In this document: piece after piece, positions 48,501 to 58,418 of the stretch
How the letters are laid out: each line of letters opens with the position of its first letter
Numbering within the stretch: position 1 is the first letter of the stretch
Source of the DNA: Apostichopus japonicus
Lineage: Eukaryota > Echinodermata > Holothuroidea > Aspidochirotida > Stichopodidae
Length of the DNA stretch: 64,000 bases
NCBI RefSeq assembly: GCF_037975245.1
Contig: NC_092562.1
Location: 5,994,001-6,058,000, forward strand
Direction: 5' to 3'
Translations under genes and position numbers: made by a program
The notes under the pieces: model-generated
What the model was told of the DNA's origin: nothing
The model's database searches: none
The model's input: only the letters and a program-made list of their open reading frames with translations

Positions 48501-49684
48501 TTGGAATAGACAATTAAATCGAACAGTTTGGCCGAAAAAAAACGCTTGTTGAAATTTGAGCGTGGTTGACCATATTCTGACTCTCTAGCATGTTTTGGGG
48601 GTCAAATACTGATTGACATTTGAACTCAACCGTTCCGTTGGCTTAAGTTCATTGTTTAATAAAATTGTCGTAAATTTTCTCCACCTTTAAGCCAAAACCA
48701 CATTTTAGCATTTAGAGATATAAATTCTTAAACCTTGGTGAAATGTTATCAATGCATCTGTTAACAACTGAATTTAAGAGTGATGTCAGCATGGCTATTG
48801 AGCTGAAAAATGAAGTTTTTGTTCTGATAAAATCACTCAAACATTCTTACAAAAAAAGTTGAATATTGATAAAGTTCTATATGGAGAGAACATTGAAAAG
48901 TGACAGGGAAGCAAACATTCCAACTGCATCACATTCCAAGTATAAATTAATAATATAGAAATTTAAAGCTATTAAAGAATGTACTACCGAAATGACATTA
49001 CACAGGACCTATGTTCCACTTCCTGGAGTATGGAAGGGTTAAGCATGTGATAAAACAAATAGTTTACATTCAACCAACCATATCATGTTGAAGAAGGATC
49101 AAATTATTTCTCAACTACAAAACTCAAAACGTTATAATTTGGAGAGTGGTTTTACATATCAATTTCAAAGTTAAATTTCAATGTTTCATTCGTTTAATTA
49201 GCATAGATAAACTTAAATATTGTATTTTTGGGAATCTGTACCACTTTAAATAGTAATAAATAGGTTAAAGTGTTCTTTTTTTCTCGAATTTGTTACCGCT
49301 TTCTTATATTTCGTATAATAAGGTAAGAATATATTTTCCCAAATACTTACCGCTTTCTTGTACTTTGTATACTTTTCTATTTCCTTCCGTTGCTATAAAT
49401 TTCTTCTCCTCCTTCTTCTTCTTCCATAAATCTTTGTACTGACTTTTCATAAGTTCAATGTTTTCCGAACTATTATTCATCCTTGATGTTGTTTTATTAG
49501 TTCTGTGCAAATGTTTCATGAAGAAACTTTTCGTTACCTGGAGATGTTGCTCATGTAGTTGTCCAGGATTCAAACTGTTCCCTTGACTACGTCCCACGCA
49601 TCTCCTGCTTGATTTGATACATGGAGATAAAATGATCAAAACCATACCGCCCATCGCAAAACTGTAAATATGAGAGACATTCAT
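44687..49684 (-). CDS. Activin-class TGF-beta superfamily ligand precursor
   Basis: Coding join on the minus strand: 49684-49351 and 45534-44687; 1182 nt, 393 aa. It is a secreted dimeric signal acting through type I/II Ser/Thr kinase receptors. Residues 1-26 are a signal peptide ('FAMGGMVLIILS' core). The propeptide runs to 267, has several N-glycosylation sites (NISN, NVTE) and a 'WCENPESNFGVEI' block at 218-230 like GDF8/11 propeptides. Seven arginines (268-274) form the convertase site. The 119-aa mature domain has nine cysteines: 283, 290, 291, 318, 322, 355, 356, 390, 392. The first spacing (6), 'CPS' after Cys322, 'CCVPTKL' and 'VVEECQC' are activin-beta-like. Odd points: one residue is missing between the second CC and next Cys, with 'DIGLNWI' where activins have DIGWNDWI, and the C-terminus is CQCA, not CGCS. 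Could instead be a GDF8/11 or Maverick/Panda-type relative; ligand class is certain, subgroup is not. Confidence 0.9.
45535..49350 (-). other. Single 3.8-kb intron of the TGF-beta ligand gene
   Basis: AT-rich, no further exon needed because phases match across it. It holds an (AAT)n microsatellite at about 45821-45852, a purine-rich G-run stretch at 47967-48022 and a short GACGTTGGAATAGACGTT repeat at 48473-48512. No transposon was recognised. Confidence 0.6.
49351..49684 (-). CDS. TGF-beta ligand exon 1: signal peptide and propeptide start
   Basis: Residues 1-111 and one base of codon 112; donor GAAAGCG|gtaagt, phase 1, which fits the exon 2 acceptor exactly. The frame is open to an upstream ATG at 49753, but that codon sits 3 bp from the TATA box. 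Starting at 49684 puts a hydrophobic signal peptide at the very N-terminus. The rest is basic and rich in Lys and Asn, with 'NKTTSRMNNSSEN' glycosylation sites and a charged 'KDLWKKKKEEKKF' stretch; I see no similarity to known propeptides in this exon. Confidence 0.8.
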
Positions 49685-49755
49685 CACAAAAGCAAAGTTT
49701 TGAATCACTTTAATTCTGATTTCAATTTCGCCCCTAACAGCTAACTTCCACAAAT

Positions 49756-49765
49756 CTTTTATATA
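49756..49765 (-). promoter_or_regulatory. TATA box of the TGF-beta ligand gene
   Basis: TATATAAAAG on the minus strand, 72 bp before the chosen start codon. A start site about 30 bp downstream (near 49730) would give a 5' UTR of roughly 45 nt and would place the upstream in-frame ATG (49753) outside the transcript. Confidence 0.6.
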
Positions 49766-50340
49766 GGAATATTTCTTGGTTTGCCTATAATTCTTTTCTT
49801 ACGTGTAAGACGCTTAATTCGCGCGTGTGCTTGTTAAAGTTCCCTTTTTTTTTTGGTTCCCGGCGCAAAAAGCAAACTACTTTAAAAGCTGCAAAGCTCC
49901 ACTTGCGTACGAAAAACGGATAACTTAACTGATAGAGATCGGCTGTCGGCTTCTTCACCGAGAAAGGGGATAACTCTGTATAAGAGAAATTGGAGAACTC
50001 GTATATCCCAATGGAACTATATACTAAACTCCCACGCGTATATTTATTGTATATTTAAGCTGCCAAACAACATGTAACCACAATTTCCGGGTGTCATGTT
50101 TTATGAACCACAGTCCACCGACACGTGCCTTTGAAATTGTAGCCAATTTTTGGTATATTTGACAAGTTCTTTAATGGGTTGACGTTGGTTCCTCGCTTCA
50201 GATCAAAGAAGATAGATAACCACAAATTACGTTCATATTAAATAGACATAAGCAAACTGCCAACGTTTAATAGGTGAGGAAGAGGAGAGATTGCGTGTGA
50301 GGTCTGCTTCCTGAACTGCTATGGGGAGAGGTAATATACC
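49766..50340. other. Upstream region of the TGF-beta ligand gene
   Basis: No coding sequence. Likely proximal regulatory DNA for the minus-strand gene; I could not assign specific factor sites with confidence. Confidence 0.35.
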
Positions 50341-50342
50341 TT

Positions 50343-50346
<4 letters not shown>

Positions 50347-50428
<82 letters not shown>
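50347..50428. repeat. (TA)n microsatellite with ACACAC core
   Basis: Two TA runs around TACACACACATA, directly beside the mobile element starting at 50435. Confidence 0.97.
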
Positions 50429-50434
50429 GCTGTG

Positions 50435-50861
50435 CATAGGCGTAGGAGCCCAATTTAATTTACAGGGTGTGAGGGTGGGAGGGGGGGGGGGGCTGTAACG
50501 ATTTGCCCGAAAAATACACCCAAAATTATTCGCGCGCTCCGCACGCGTTCAACACCTTAACGTACATATCATATGGGAATGCATCGTTTATTACATCTCA
50601 TGCCAATAACATACAATCATTTTCAATGTTATTGCCCTTCCATATTGGTTATAATTTTTGGGAAGCCGTTACAATAATAATGATAATAATGATATAAGTT
50701 TAACCATAGAAAAACACATTGCAAATTATTTTTCTTTCAGTGGGTGCCTGAAAAATTCTCAGCATATTGCCCGAATTTTCACAATAATATTTGGCTGGGG
50801 CTGCAACCCCCAGCCCCCCCCCCCCGCCTCCTATGCCCCCCCCCCGCCTCCTGTGCCTATG
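50435..50861 (+). mobile_element. CATAGGCGTAGGAG-family element, copy A
   Basis: Starts CATAGGCGTAGGAGCC and ends with GCCTCCTGTGCCTATG (inverted, with mismatches). The interior (GGGGCTGTAACGATTTGCCCGAAAAAT, with CGCGCGCTCCGC, ATGCCAATAACAT and TTGCCCGAATTTTCAC) is found in opposite orientation in copy B at 57355-58408. The segment AATATAAGTTTAACCAT(A/T)GA occurs both inside and again just after the right end (50871-50898), so the right boundary may have a partial tandem copy. No open frame of note. Confidence 0.8.
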
Positions 50862-51578
50862 GTTATAATAATATAAGTTTAACCATTGAAAAACACACTG
50901 GTGAATTACCGAACATATAGGTGCTGTTGCAATTCAAATCACCAGGATTTTCAGTCACCGACATCCCCTCAAACAGTAACGTTGTGCATATTATGCATGA
51001 CTGGTTGAATAGTTTAGCTGTTAAAGAAAGTTCTCAATGAAACATGTAGGTTTTGAACTGTTACCAACCAAATGTACATGTACCACGGCTCCACTGTTTG
51101 TTAATTCTGATACACAGGTAGGTAGCAGTATTCAACTGTTGTAACGTTTAATACTCCCTATACTAGATAGACTCGTCGTTTTAGTACATGTACCGTATGG
51201 TCCGTGAAAGTTGCGCAATATACCACGGAATGCTAATGTAAGCAACGAAATGTCTTATCATGTGTAGAATCTGTTCCCTTTCGAGGGGATGGTGATGCAC
51301 ACCCGACGATGATCACACAGTCACAGTCCCGATGCAAGGGGACTGGGGTTGAGAGCGGATCAGTCGTTTGGTAGTTTGGTTTTCGTGCCCAGGTTCTTTC
51401 CTAGGCGACTTTTTCTTAAAAAGTATCTTATGTAAGATGGAGAAAAAAGCATTGAGGGGCAATTATGACAAAACTCTCTTTTACATTAGTAATGGCGAAT
51501 TAGTCGGGCAAGCTTAGAACTTTATTTTAATTACCAAGGAGATTTTTTTTAAACTAATGATTTCCTTTTGCTACATCA

Positions 51579-51683
51579 TTGCAATTTAATTTTATTTCAG
51601 TAGGTGCCCGAAAAATTTTAAGGATATTGCCCGAATTTTCACAAAAATGCTGCCCCCGACCTCCCCCGCCTCCCTACGCCTAT
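51579..51683 (+). mobile_element. CATAGGCGTAGGAG-family, right-end fragment
   Basis: About 105 bp matching the right end of copy A: TGCAATTTAATTTTATTTCAG, then GTGCCCGAAAAATTTTAAGG, TTGCCCGAATTTTCACA and the terminus GCCTCCCTACGCCTATG. The left part of the element is missing. Confidence 0.75.
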
Positions 51684-52120
51684 GGAGCTGTACTCTCTGA
51701 TGTACGTTCAGTTCCCCTGTAGCCCAAGATGTGCGATCCCAAAGCTATATGCGATCCATGATATGCCGTGGATTATGTTCTATTAAGATCTACTCTCTTA
51801 TAGGCGATTCACAATTTGTGGAAACATGTACCGTTACTATATGGAGATCTACTGCGCGGTGAGACAGTTAACACTGATGTTCTTGATTCTCACATTTGCC
51901 TGGTTACGAGGTTCCTCTTTCATGTGAAGACTGTTTGTGTTTATATGATGTACGTGACAATCAAGTTACAACTAAACTGTAGTGCTTTCCCCGCTATTGA
52001 AACAAGGGAATTCCCCTTCGGGGAAGATAAGCTTAGGTCATTCGGAGTGTACGTTTTCTATTCTTCTCTGCAGGTATACACAGTAGACAGTGTGTGAATA
52101 TATGTCTATCTGTTTGACTA

Positions 52121-52128
52121 TATATATG

Positions 52129-52159
<31 letters not shown>

Positions 52160-52195
52160 GTATATATATATATATGTATATTTATATATATATAT

Positions 52196-52274
<79 letters not shown>
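52121..52274. repeat. (TA)n microsatellite with TATG and CACACA interruptions
   Basis: Long alternating TA tract with TATATGTA variants and a CACACACACACA block. The Ile/Tyr frame across it is not a gene. Confidence 0.97.
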
Positions 52275-52279
<5 letters not shown>

Positions 52280-53107
52280 GACTGCTTGCTAGTGACTGAC
52301 TCCCTAAAGTTTGGTTATGACATTCCAGAGACGTGTAGTGTAACTTCCCTCTTACTCAAAGGAGAGAAGGATATTAAGTTGGTAAAAAATTTACATGCCA
52401 ACATTTTTATTAGCATATTGACTATTAAATCTTTGGAGGACATTACAGGAGGTCATTACGTAGAATGGACTAAACTAGGTCGTCAATCTACATCTTGTCA
52501 ACATGCAATAAACTTGATCTTGTAACTCGGGGTTCTCGCATACGGAAACCGCTCTGTCATACCACGTTTTCGACTAAGCAAAAACGCTTATCTGAGCCCA
52601 TAATCTCAAGCATTGACAGGAAACTGAGATGACACCTTCAAAGACGCACACGTTAAGCTAGGTTTACTCACAGATCGTTTATGTTTGTTCAATTGGCCGG
52701 AGAAAATTGAGTTTTTCTTTCAGTTTTTCTTTCACTCCATTAATACAACTGAAGAATAGCGGTTGCACGAAATAATTTGTATCATTTCCTGTGAACATTA
52801 CAGTTGGCATGAATTTACCCCTTTTTTGTCTAATTTTTATATAAAGATAAAAATATATTCTCTACAAAACGAAAAATAAAAAAATTGGAAAGGAAAAAAC
52901 AAAGATACATTGGCAATGAGGTTGGCTCATTTATTAGGGCAGGCATAAATGTTAAATATAAATTAAGAAAGTATTGTGCCATACTCGTTTAGTGATACTT
53001 TATTAAATAAAATGTTAGAGAAAACTGTTAATCTCTTCAGGAAGCCACTCGTCCGTCTTCCTATAAACAGTAACAACTGTAAGACCGTGAACTAAGAGTA
53101 ATGCATT
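52280..53107. other. Spacer, no gene seen
   Basis: Ordinary AT-rich DNA up to the LTR element. A frame at 52286-52525 has no recognisable similarity. Confidence 0.5.
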
Positions 53108-53714
53108 TGTAACCCCAGGTTGATCGCTCCCATCCAGGGGACATTAGCCTTTAGGGAAGCGGGGGTTCTTTGGCTGTAATGAGGTCAACTACCTGCACCG
53201 AGATACTCGATACTCCTTAACCGCACACATATAAACTATGCGCCTCGTGACGTATAAGGACCCTACCTTACTACTGATGTAACTACTGGCTCGTCTGAGT
53301 CAACACACAAACAAACAGAATAATACAAAAGCGTATGTTTAGTTATGCGGTATATATTCATAACTAACTAAAGAAAGAGAAGAGAACAGAAAATAACAAA
53401 TGGAGGTTAACAACGGTATTAAACAACAACTGTCACTAGTTGTCAACATAATTAAACAATAAAAGTACAATCAATCCAATTTCGGGATGGACCACTATAT
53501 AGCTGGGGGCTGGGGCTCACTCCCTCTCTAGACCCGCTCGGCCGCCTTTCGAATCCGGGGAACATCATGGCCTGGTGGGGAGGGGGCATCTTAAGACCAG
53601 GACGTTTAGACACGCCCACCCAAACCAAGGACCTGTTTAGAAATTAAAGAGTAATTTCTAATGATGATGTCTCCGACATCCTAACGACGGCTGAGGGCTG
53701 TCAAGTGAGTGGCA
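53108..53714 (-). repeat. 3' LTR (607 bp)
   Basis: Plus-strand ends TGTAACCCC and GAGTGGCA. Against the other LTR it differs at the two positions GGCT(G/T)TAATG and CTACTG(A/C)TGTAAC. Confidence 0.95.
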
Positions 53715-54433
53715 CAACTTACATACCAAAATTATAATCAATACAATGGCTCAGTGCCAACTAAAATATGGGACAATCTATAACAAGTACACTCTAATCA
53801 TTAAGGCTAAATATAAATGAAATATGACTCCAGTAAATAGCATTATAAGTAATAAAGCACACATCTAGCCGACGTGGCAGTCAATGACGGACACCAATGC
53901 AGTAAGTCTCAGTCAAGTGCTAAATGCCCTAACCCAATTACTAGCATGTTCCTAATAGACAACTAAATGCATAAATACTAAAATAACATAACACCATATA
54001 TACCCTATATGATAAGTCTCTCATAAACATAGCATATGTACCAACAAACAGTATAGCAAAACTATTTAGGGTCAACCTCTGACAAGGACTGTCACCAAGG
54101 GAGCTATAGGACATACATCAGCTAATATGGATTCCACAAAAGGGTAAAATCTAGTATACATGTAGCATATCATGTATAGGCTTAGTGTAACTTATAGAGT
54201 ACACAATACAGAAATAATCATAATGGGATAAACAACATTGGTTTTATGTCATTATCAATGAAACACATAGTTATACTAAATTACACAACGGATGGTAAAG
54301 TATATCAATCGATGGTATGACTTTAATTAACTTAGATAGAAGACATCCCTGTGTGCTTGGAGCCATCACAGAGTAACTGAACATTACTATTAAACTTAAG
54401 AAGCTTACTTCTGAAAATTACAAAGTGGTTCAT

Positions 54434-54519
54434 ACCTGTTTAGAAATTAAAGAGTAATTTCTAATGATGATGTCTCCGACATCCTAACGACGGCTGAGGG
54501 CTGTCAAGTGAGTGGCACA
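54434..54519 (-). repeat. Internal copy of one LTR end (~86 bp)
   Basis: From CCTGTTTAGAAATTAAAGAG to GTCAAGTGAGTGGCACA this is identical to the last 84-86 bp of each LTR (53631-53716). In the minus orientation it is an extra LTR start 800 bp before the true 3' LTR. It could come from template switching in reverse transcription or from an earlier nested insertion. Confidence 0.9.
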
Positions 54520-56666
54520 GATCGCTGGTAAACTGGCCTTCTTATAGAGCCAGGAGACAGTACCCTAAGACAATACAACTTCCTGCCCAGCCCAAATAAG
54601 GAGATAAATGAACCAGCTGATCGGCCTACTCAGTACCGGAAAACATCAACATTCCTCAAATAACCACTAAGACAACAGGTGTAAACAACTTAGTGACGTA
54701 GTCCCAGAGAACAAGTTCATACACAAACAGGTGAACAGAGGGTCACCTGTTTGCAGAAGGTCTCTCTCACTCTGGGGACAGCTTAGCTCACTAATGGGTT
54801 ATGGTGGTTTTACTCTCTGGTGCACTTAGGGGACAAAGCAATGTCATTCCAAGAATACAGATTTAGTCATTACAACTTCCTGCAATGAAGTGACAGGCCA
54901 CTGAACTCCTAGAGCACCGAGAATTTGTAGGGGGAACCTATCACAGGGAGGGGGAAATCTAAATTCTAGTACTTCCTAATTTACCAAAAAATTAGGGGTG
55001 CTACACACTCCCCTCACAAAATCTGGTCGTCCTCGACCAGCAACTGCTAGTCCAAAACTAAACAAAATCCAACTAAAAAACAACCTAAACCAAACAGAAG
55101 ATTAAGAAAAAACAGACTTTTAAACACCAAACTCAAATACCAGTACTAGTTCAGTAAGGGCCCTGTGGATGACATGTGATCGCCTGGTGCACTAAAAATA
55201 TAACTTGCCATATAAATCTGCCAACACTCATGACTCTGCAGCTTGAGCACAAGTAATTGCAAAATACCCCGCATAGGTAATGACAAAGAAACATTAGCAA
55301 AGCTCAATCGTAAAGGTGGTAAGGTGGGCCCCTACCAATGATGGAGTAATTTCACCTAGTGCAAACCCCATACCCTACCCTTATCAACTATATGGGACAT
55401 CTCCCGTAGCACTTAGTGTCCTGCATATTTAACTCTCCACATACAGTTACCTCTATCTACCAGTCTTAGCCAGATTGGCGGGTAATTAATTCTGCTTGAA
55501 GAATTTAATTTTACGTCGTTACCAAGTTTCAACAAACTTAAGGTAAAGGACAACTATAACTTAGTCAGCTATAGTGACAGAACACAGTCTATTAGATTGA
55601 TAGGAGGGCTAGCTTCAACTATTCAGGGTTCACTCACTGTCCGCTTGCACACTGTCCTCCGCAGTCTCCTACATAAACGCTACTAACTATAGTTCTAGGC
55701 AAATGGGCCCAGACCACTATGTTGACCAATGTCCCGTCAGGCAGGTGCCGGCAATACCTAACCAACACAACACTGATCCACATACTGATCTAGATTGCAC
55801 CCCCGAAACTATACTTGGGATGACCCAAACAATCAACCTAGTCTGCAAAAAACTAAAAACAACAACCACTCCCAAAGGGAATACAAATAACAATCCTCTA
55901 AGTCATAATTAACTGACCTAGGGTAACAACACAACCAAAAAACAATGTTATAATGCAATTACAAAATACAAACATTCCTATGTGAAGTGCCGACCACTCT
56001 GGTTCTTTTGGAAAACTTTTGGTACCTAATGATATACGATCCTTACCTTGCACTCGGTGGGAAAATAACCTGTACCACTGACCATCGACCCCAGACGCCA
56101 CACATCTATATACCCAAAGGAGATCAACTTGCAAAACATTAAAAACAATAGTCAAACTGCAAAACATTGAAAACAATCTTCAAACTTGCAAAACATTAAA
56201 ACAATTCTTTTATTACTATAGGGCAAAACATAATGTGTATATGTCAGCTCCATATCCAACACAAATATTAACTAACAATCTCGAATTTGGTAGGCTCAAG
56301 CAACTCTGGCCTTGAATACAAACTTGAAGTTAAGCCTTCAATAAAGCGACGAAGCATAAGGCGATAAAAACAACAACAACAACCACAACAAAACTTCTGC
56401 ATTGCTTAACGACTTAAAACTACAACAACAAAGAGTCAACAAATTCCAGTAAACCTTACAATCTGCTATTTAAAGTACAATACATACTTGTAAGGCAAAA
56501 AATCAGCAGAATAAGCATTAACACAAATCAAATTGAATCAATATACGTCACATCTACAATATCAAGGATAAATAAATATCAGTGATAGAACTTCAAATGT
56601 TTGGGTCAAGTATCTCTGGATTCAGTAGGACCTTTTAAGGCACTTATTACCTTTCTAATAATTACA

Positions 56667-56684
56667 GCCCCACGTTGGGCGCCA
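56667..56684 (-). promoter_or_regulatory. tRNA primer-binding site of the LTR element
   Basis: Minus strand TGGCGCCCAACGTGGGGC, four bases after the LTR terminus TTACA. The TGG start pairs with the CCA end of a tRNA. Which tRNA is used cannot be decided here. Its place fixes the element's orientation. Confidence 0.85.
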
Positions 56685-56688
56685 TTTT

Positions 56689-57295
56689 TGTAACCCCAGG
56701 TTGATCGCTCCCATCCAGGGGACATTAGCCTTTAGGGAAGCGGGGGTTCTTTGGCTTTAATGAGGTCAACTACCTGCACCGAGATACTCGATACTCCTTA
56801 ACCGCACACATATAAACTATGCGCCTCGTGACGTATAAGGACCCTACCTTACTACTGCTGTAACTACTGGCTCGTCTGAGTCAACACACAAACAAACAGA
56901 ATAATACAAAAGCGTATGTTTAGTTATGCGGTATATATTCATAACTAACTAAAGAAAGAGAAGAGAACAGAAAATAACAAATGGAGGTTAACAACGGTAT
57001 TAAACAACAACTGTCACTAGTTGTCAACATAATTAAACAATAAAAGTACAATCAATCCAATTTCGGGATGGACCACTATATAGCTGGGGGCTGGGGCTCA
57101 CTCCCTCTCTAGACCCGCTCGGCCGCCTTTCGAATCCGGGGAACATCATGGCCTGGTGGGGAGGGGGCATCTTAAGACCAGGACGTTTAGACACGCCCAC
57201 CCAAACCAAGGACCTGTTTAGAAATTAAAGAGTAATTTCTAATGATGATGTCTCCGACATCCTAACGACGGCTGAGGGCTGTCAAGTGAGTGGCA
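56689..57295 (-). repeat. 5' LTR (607 bp)
   Basis: Same length and ends as the LTR at 53108. It directly precedes, on the minus strand, the primer-binding site. Transcription would start within it on the minus strand; I could not single out its TATA box. Confidence 0.95.
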
Positions 57296-57414
57296 AAGCA
57301 ATGGGGCTGTGCAACAGGAGGGGTAAACTAGTAGCCTGCTACACATTGATATGCATAGGCGTAGGAGGCGGGGGGGGGGGCTGGGGGGGCTGCAGCCCCC
57401 CAACCAATTTTTTT

Positions 57415-57711
57415 GGTGAAAATTCGGGCAATATGCTTAGAATTTTTCGGGCACCTACTGGAAGAATAATAATTTGCAATGTGTTTTTCATTTTTTTTTT
57501 GGTGAAAATTCGGCAATATGCTGAGAATTATTCGGGCATCTACTGAAAGAATAATAATTTGCAATGTGTTTTTCAATATTTTGGTGAAAATTCGGGCAAT
57601 ATGCTGAGAATTTTTTCGGGCACCTACTGAAAGAATAATAATTTTCATTTTTTTTCCAATTTTTTTTGGTGAAAATTTGGGCAATATGCTGAGAATTTTG
57701 CGTGCACCTAC
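57415..57711. repeat. Four-unit ~85-bp tandem repeat inside copy B
   Basis: Units begin at 57415, 57501, 57583 and 57668 with GGTGAAAATTCGGGCAATAT, then GAGAATTTTTCGGGCACCTA and ATAATAATTTGCAATGTGTT. Copy A has only one such unit, so amplification occurred within this copy. The minus-strand frame across it (133 codons, repeating 'ARKNSQHIARIFTK') is a repeat artefact. Confidence 0.9.
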
Positions 57712-58106
57712 CAGTGGCGGAGCGTCCATACAGTCAAAGGGGGCGGATGCCCCCCTGACGGACTCAAATGGACTGCTGGCGCCCTTTCAGCTTTTTACCA
57801 CTTTTTACTTATTCGCGATTATTGACTTTTTATTACGCTCTCAAATACCTATTGACATTTGTCACATTTTGTTGGTGCAATTTTCTGACAAATGGCGATG
57901 ACACCTATTTATTCTTCGTTTATCTGCAAATTAGCAAGGCCCGGCAAGGGTCATTTCCGGCTATCTAGGGAGTAACTTTACTCAAAAAATTTCTGTACGC
58001 TCCGCGCCAACCTGTGGTGGCGCTCCGCTTAGATAGTGTCAAAAGCGCCCCTACAGACCATTCTCTCTCCCCCCCCCCTGACCAATACCCCCTAGCTCCG
58101 CCACTG
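57712..58106. mobile_element. hAT-like MITE (395 bp) nested in copy B
   Basis: Perfect 12-bp inverted ends CAGTGGCGGAGC and GCTCCGCCACTG, flanked by GCACCTAC (57704-57711) and GCACCTAG (58107-58114), an 8-bp duplication with one change. Undisrupted neighbouring units read GCACCTACTGAAAG, which is the empty site. The interior (TCATTTCCGGCTATCT, TGTACGCTCCGCGCCAACC, GGTGGCGCTCCGCT) is shared with the 9058-9709 element. Confidence 0.93.
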
Positions 58107-58418
58107 GCACCTAGTGAAAGATGAAGAATTTGCAATGTGTTTTTCAATGGTTAAACTGATATTATTATTATTATCATTATTGTTGTAACGACTTCCCCAA
58201 TAATTCTAACCAATATGGAAGGGTAATAACACGGAAAATGATTTTATGTTATTGGCATGTGATGTAATAACTGATGGATGCCTATATGATATGCACATTA
58301 ACATGTGGAACGCGCGCCGAGCGCGCGAAAAAATTTTGGTTATATTTTTCGGGCAAATCGTTACAGCCCCCCCCCCCCCCCCAAATCAAATGAGGCTCCT
58401 ACGCCTATATTGATATGC

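Larger units (their letters stand above)
53108..57295 (-). mobile_element. Young non-autonomous LTR retrotransposon (4188 bp)
   Basis: Two direct 607-bp LTRs (53108-53714 and 56689-57295) differ at only two positions that I can find. On the minus strand the LTR reads TGCCACTCAC...GGGGTTACA (TG...CA). Four bases after the minus-strand 5' LTR lies an 18-nt tRNA primer-binding site starting TGGCGCC, as in Ty3/gypsy-like elements. The 2.97-kb interior has no gag, protease, RT or integrase that I can read; the longest frames (under 95 codons) are unlike retroviral-type proteins. It therefore resembles a LARD-type element copied by another element's proteins. The minus-strand word coding 'LVEDDQIL' then TGA (about 55050-55020) may be the last trace of a pol end. 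No 5-bp target duplication: the flanks are GCATT and AAGCA. Confidence 0.92.
57355..58408 (-). mobile_element. CATAGGCGTAGGAG-family element, copy B, with nested hAT MITE
   Basis: Ends ATAGGCGTAGGAG and CTCCTACGCCTAT are perfect 13-bp inverted repeats, and the 10-bp sequence ATTGATATGC is present directly on both sides (57345-57354 and 58409-58418). Orientation is opposite to copy A. Near the left end is a four-unit ~85-bp tandem repeat, the last unit of which is split by the hAT MITE at 57712-58106. A 10-bp duplication would suit a Mutator-like transposase, but superfamily is uncertain. No transposase frame. Confidence 0.88.

Noticed and set aside
55703-56176. Frames inside the LTR element considered as gag remnants
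   Set aside because: No zinc knuckle, protease or polymerase motif in either strand; too short and compositionally ordinary.
57328-57729. 133-codon minus-strand reading frame with repeating peptide
   Set aside because: The peptide repeats exactly with the ~85-bp tandem DNA unit and the frame crosses into a MITE end. No start context or homology.
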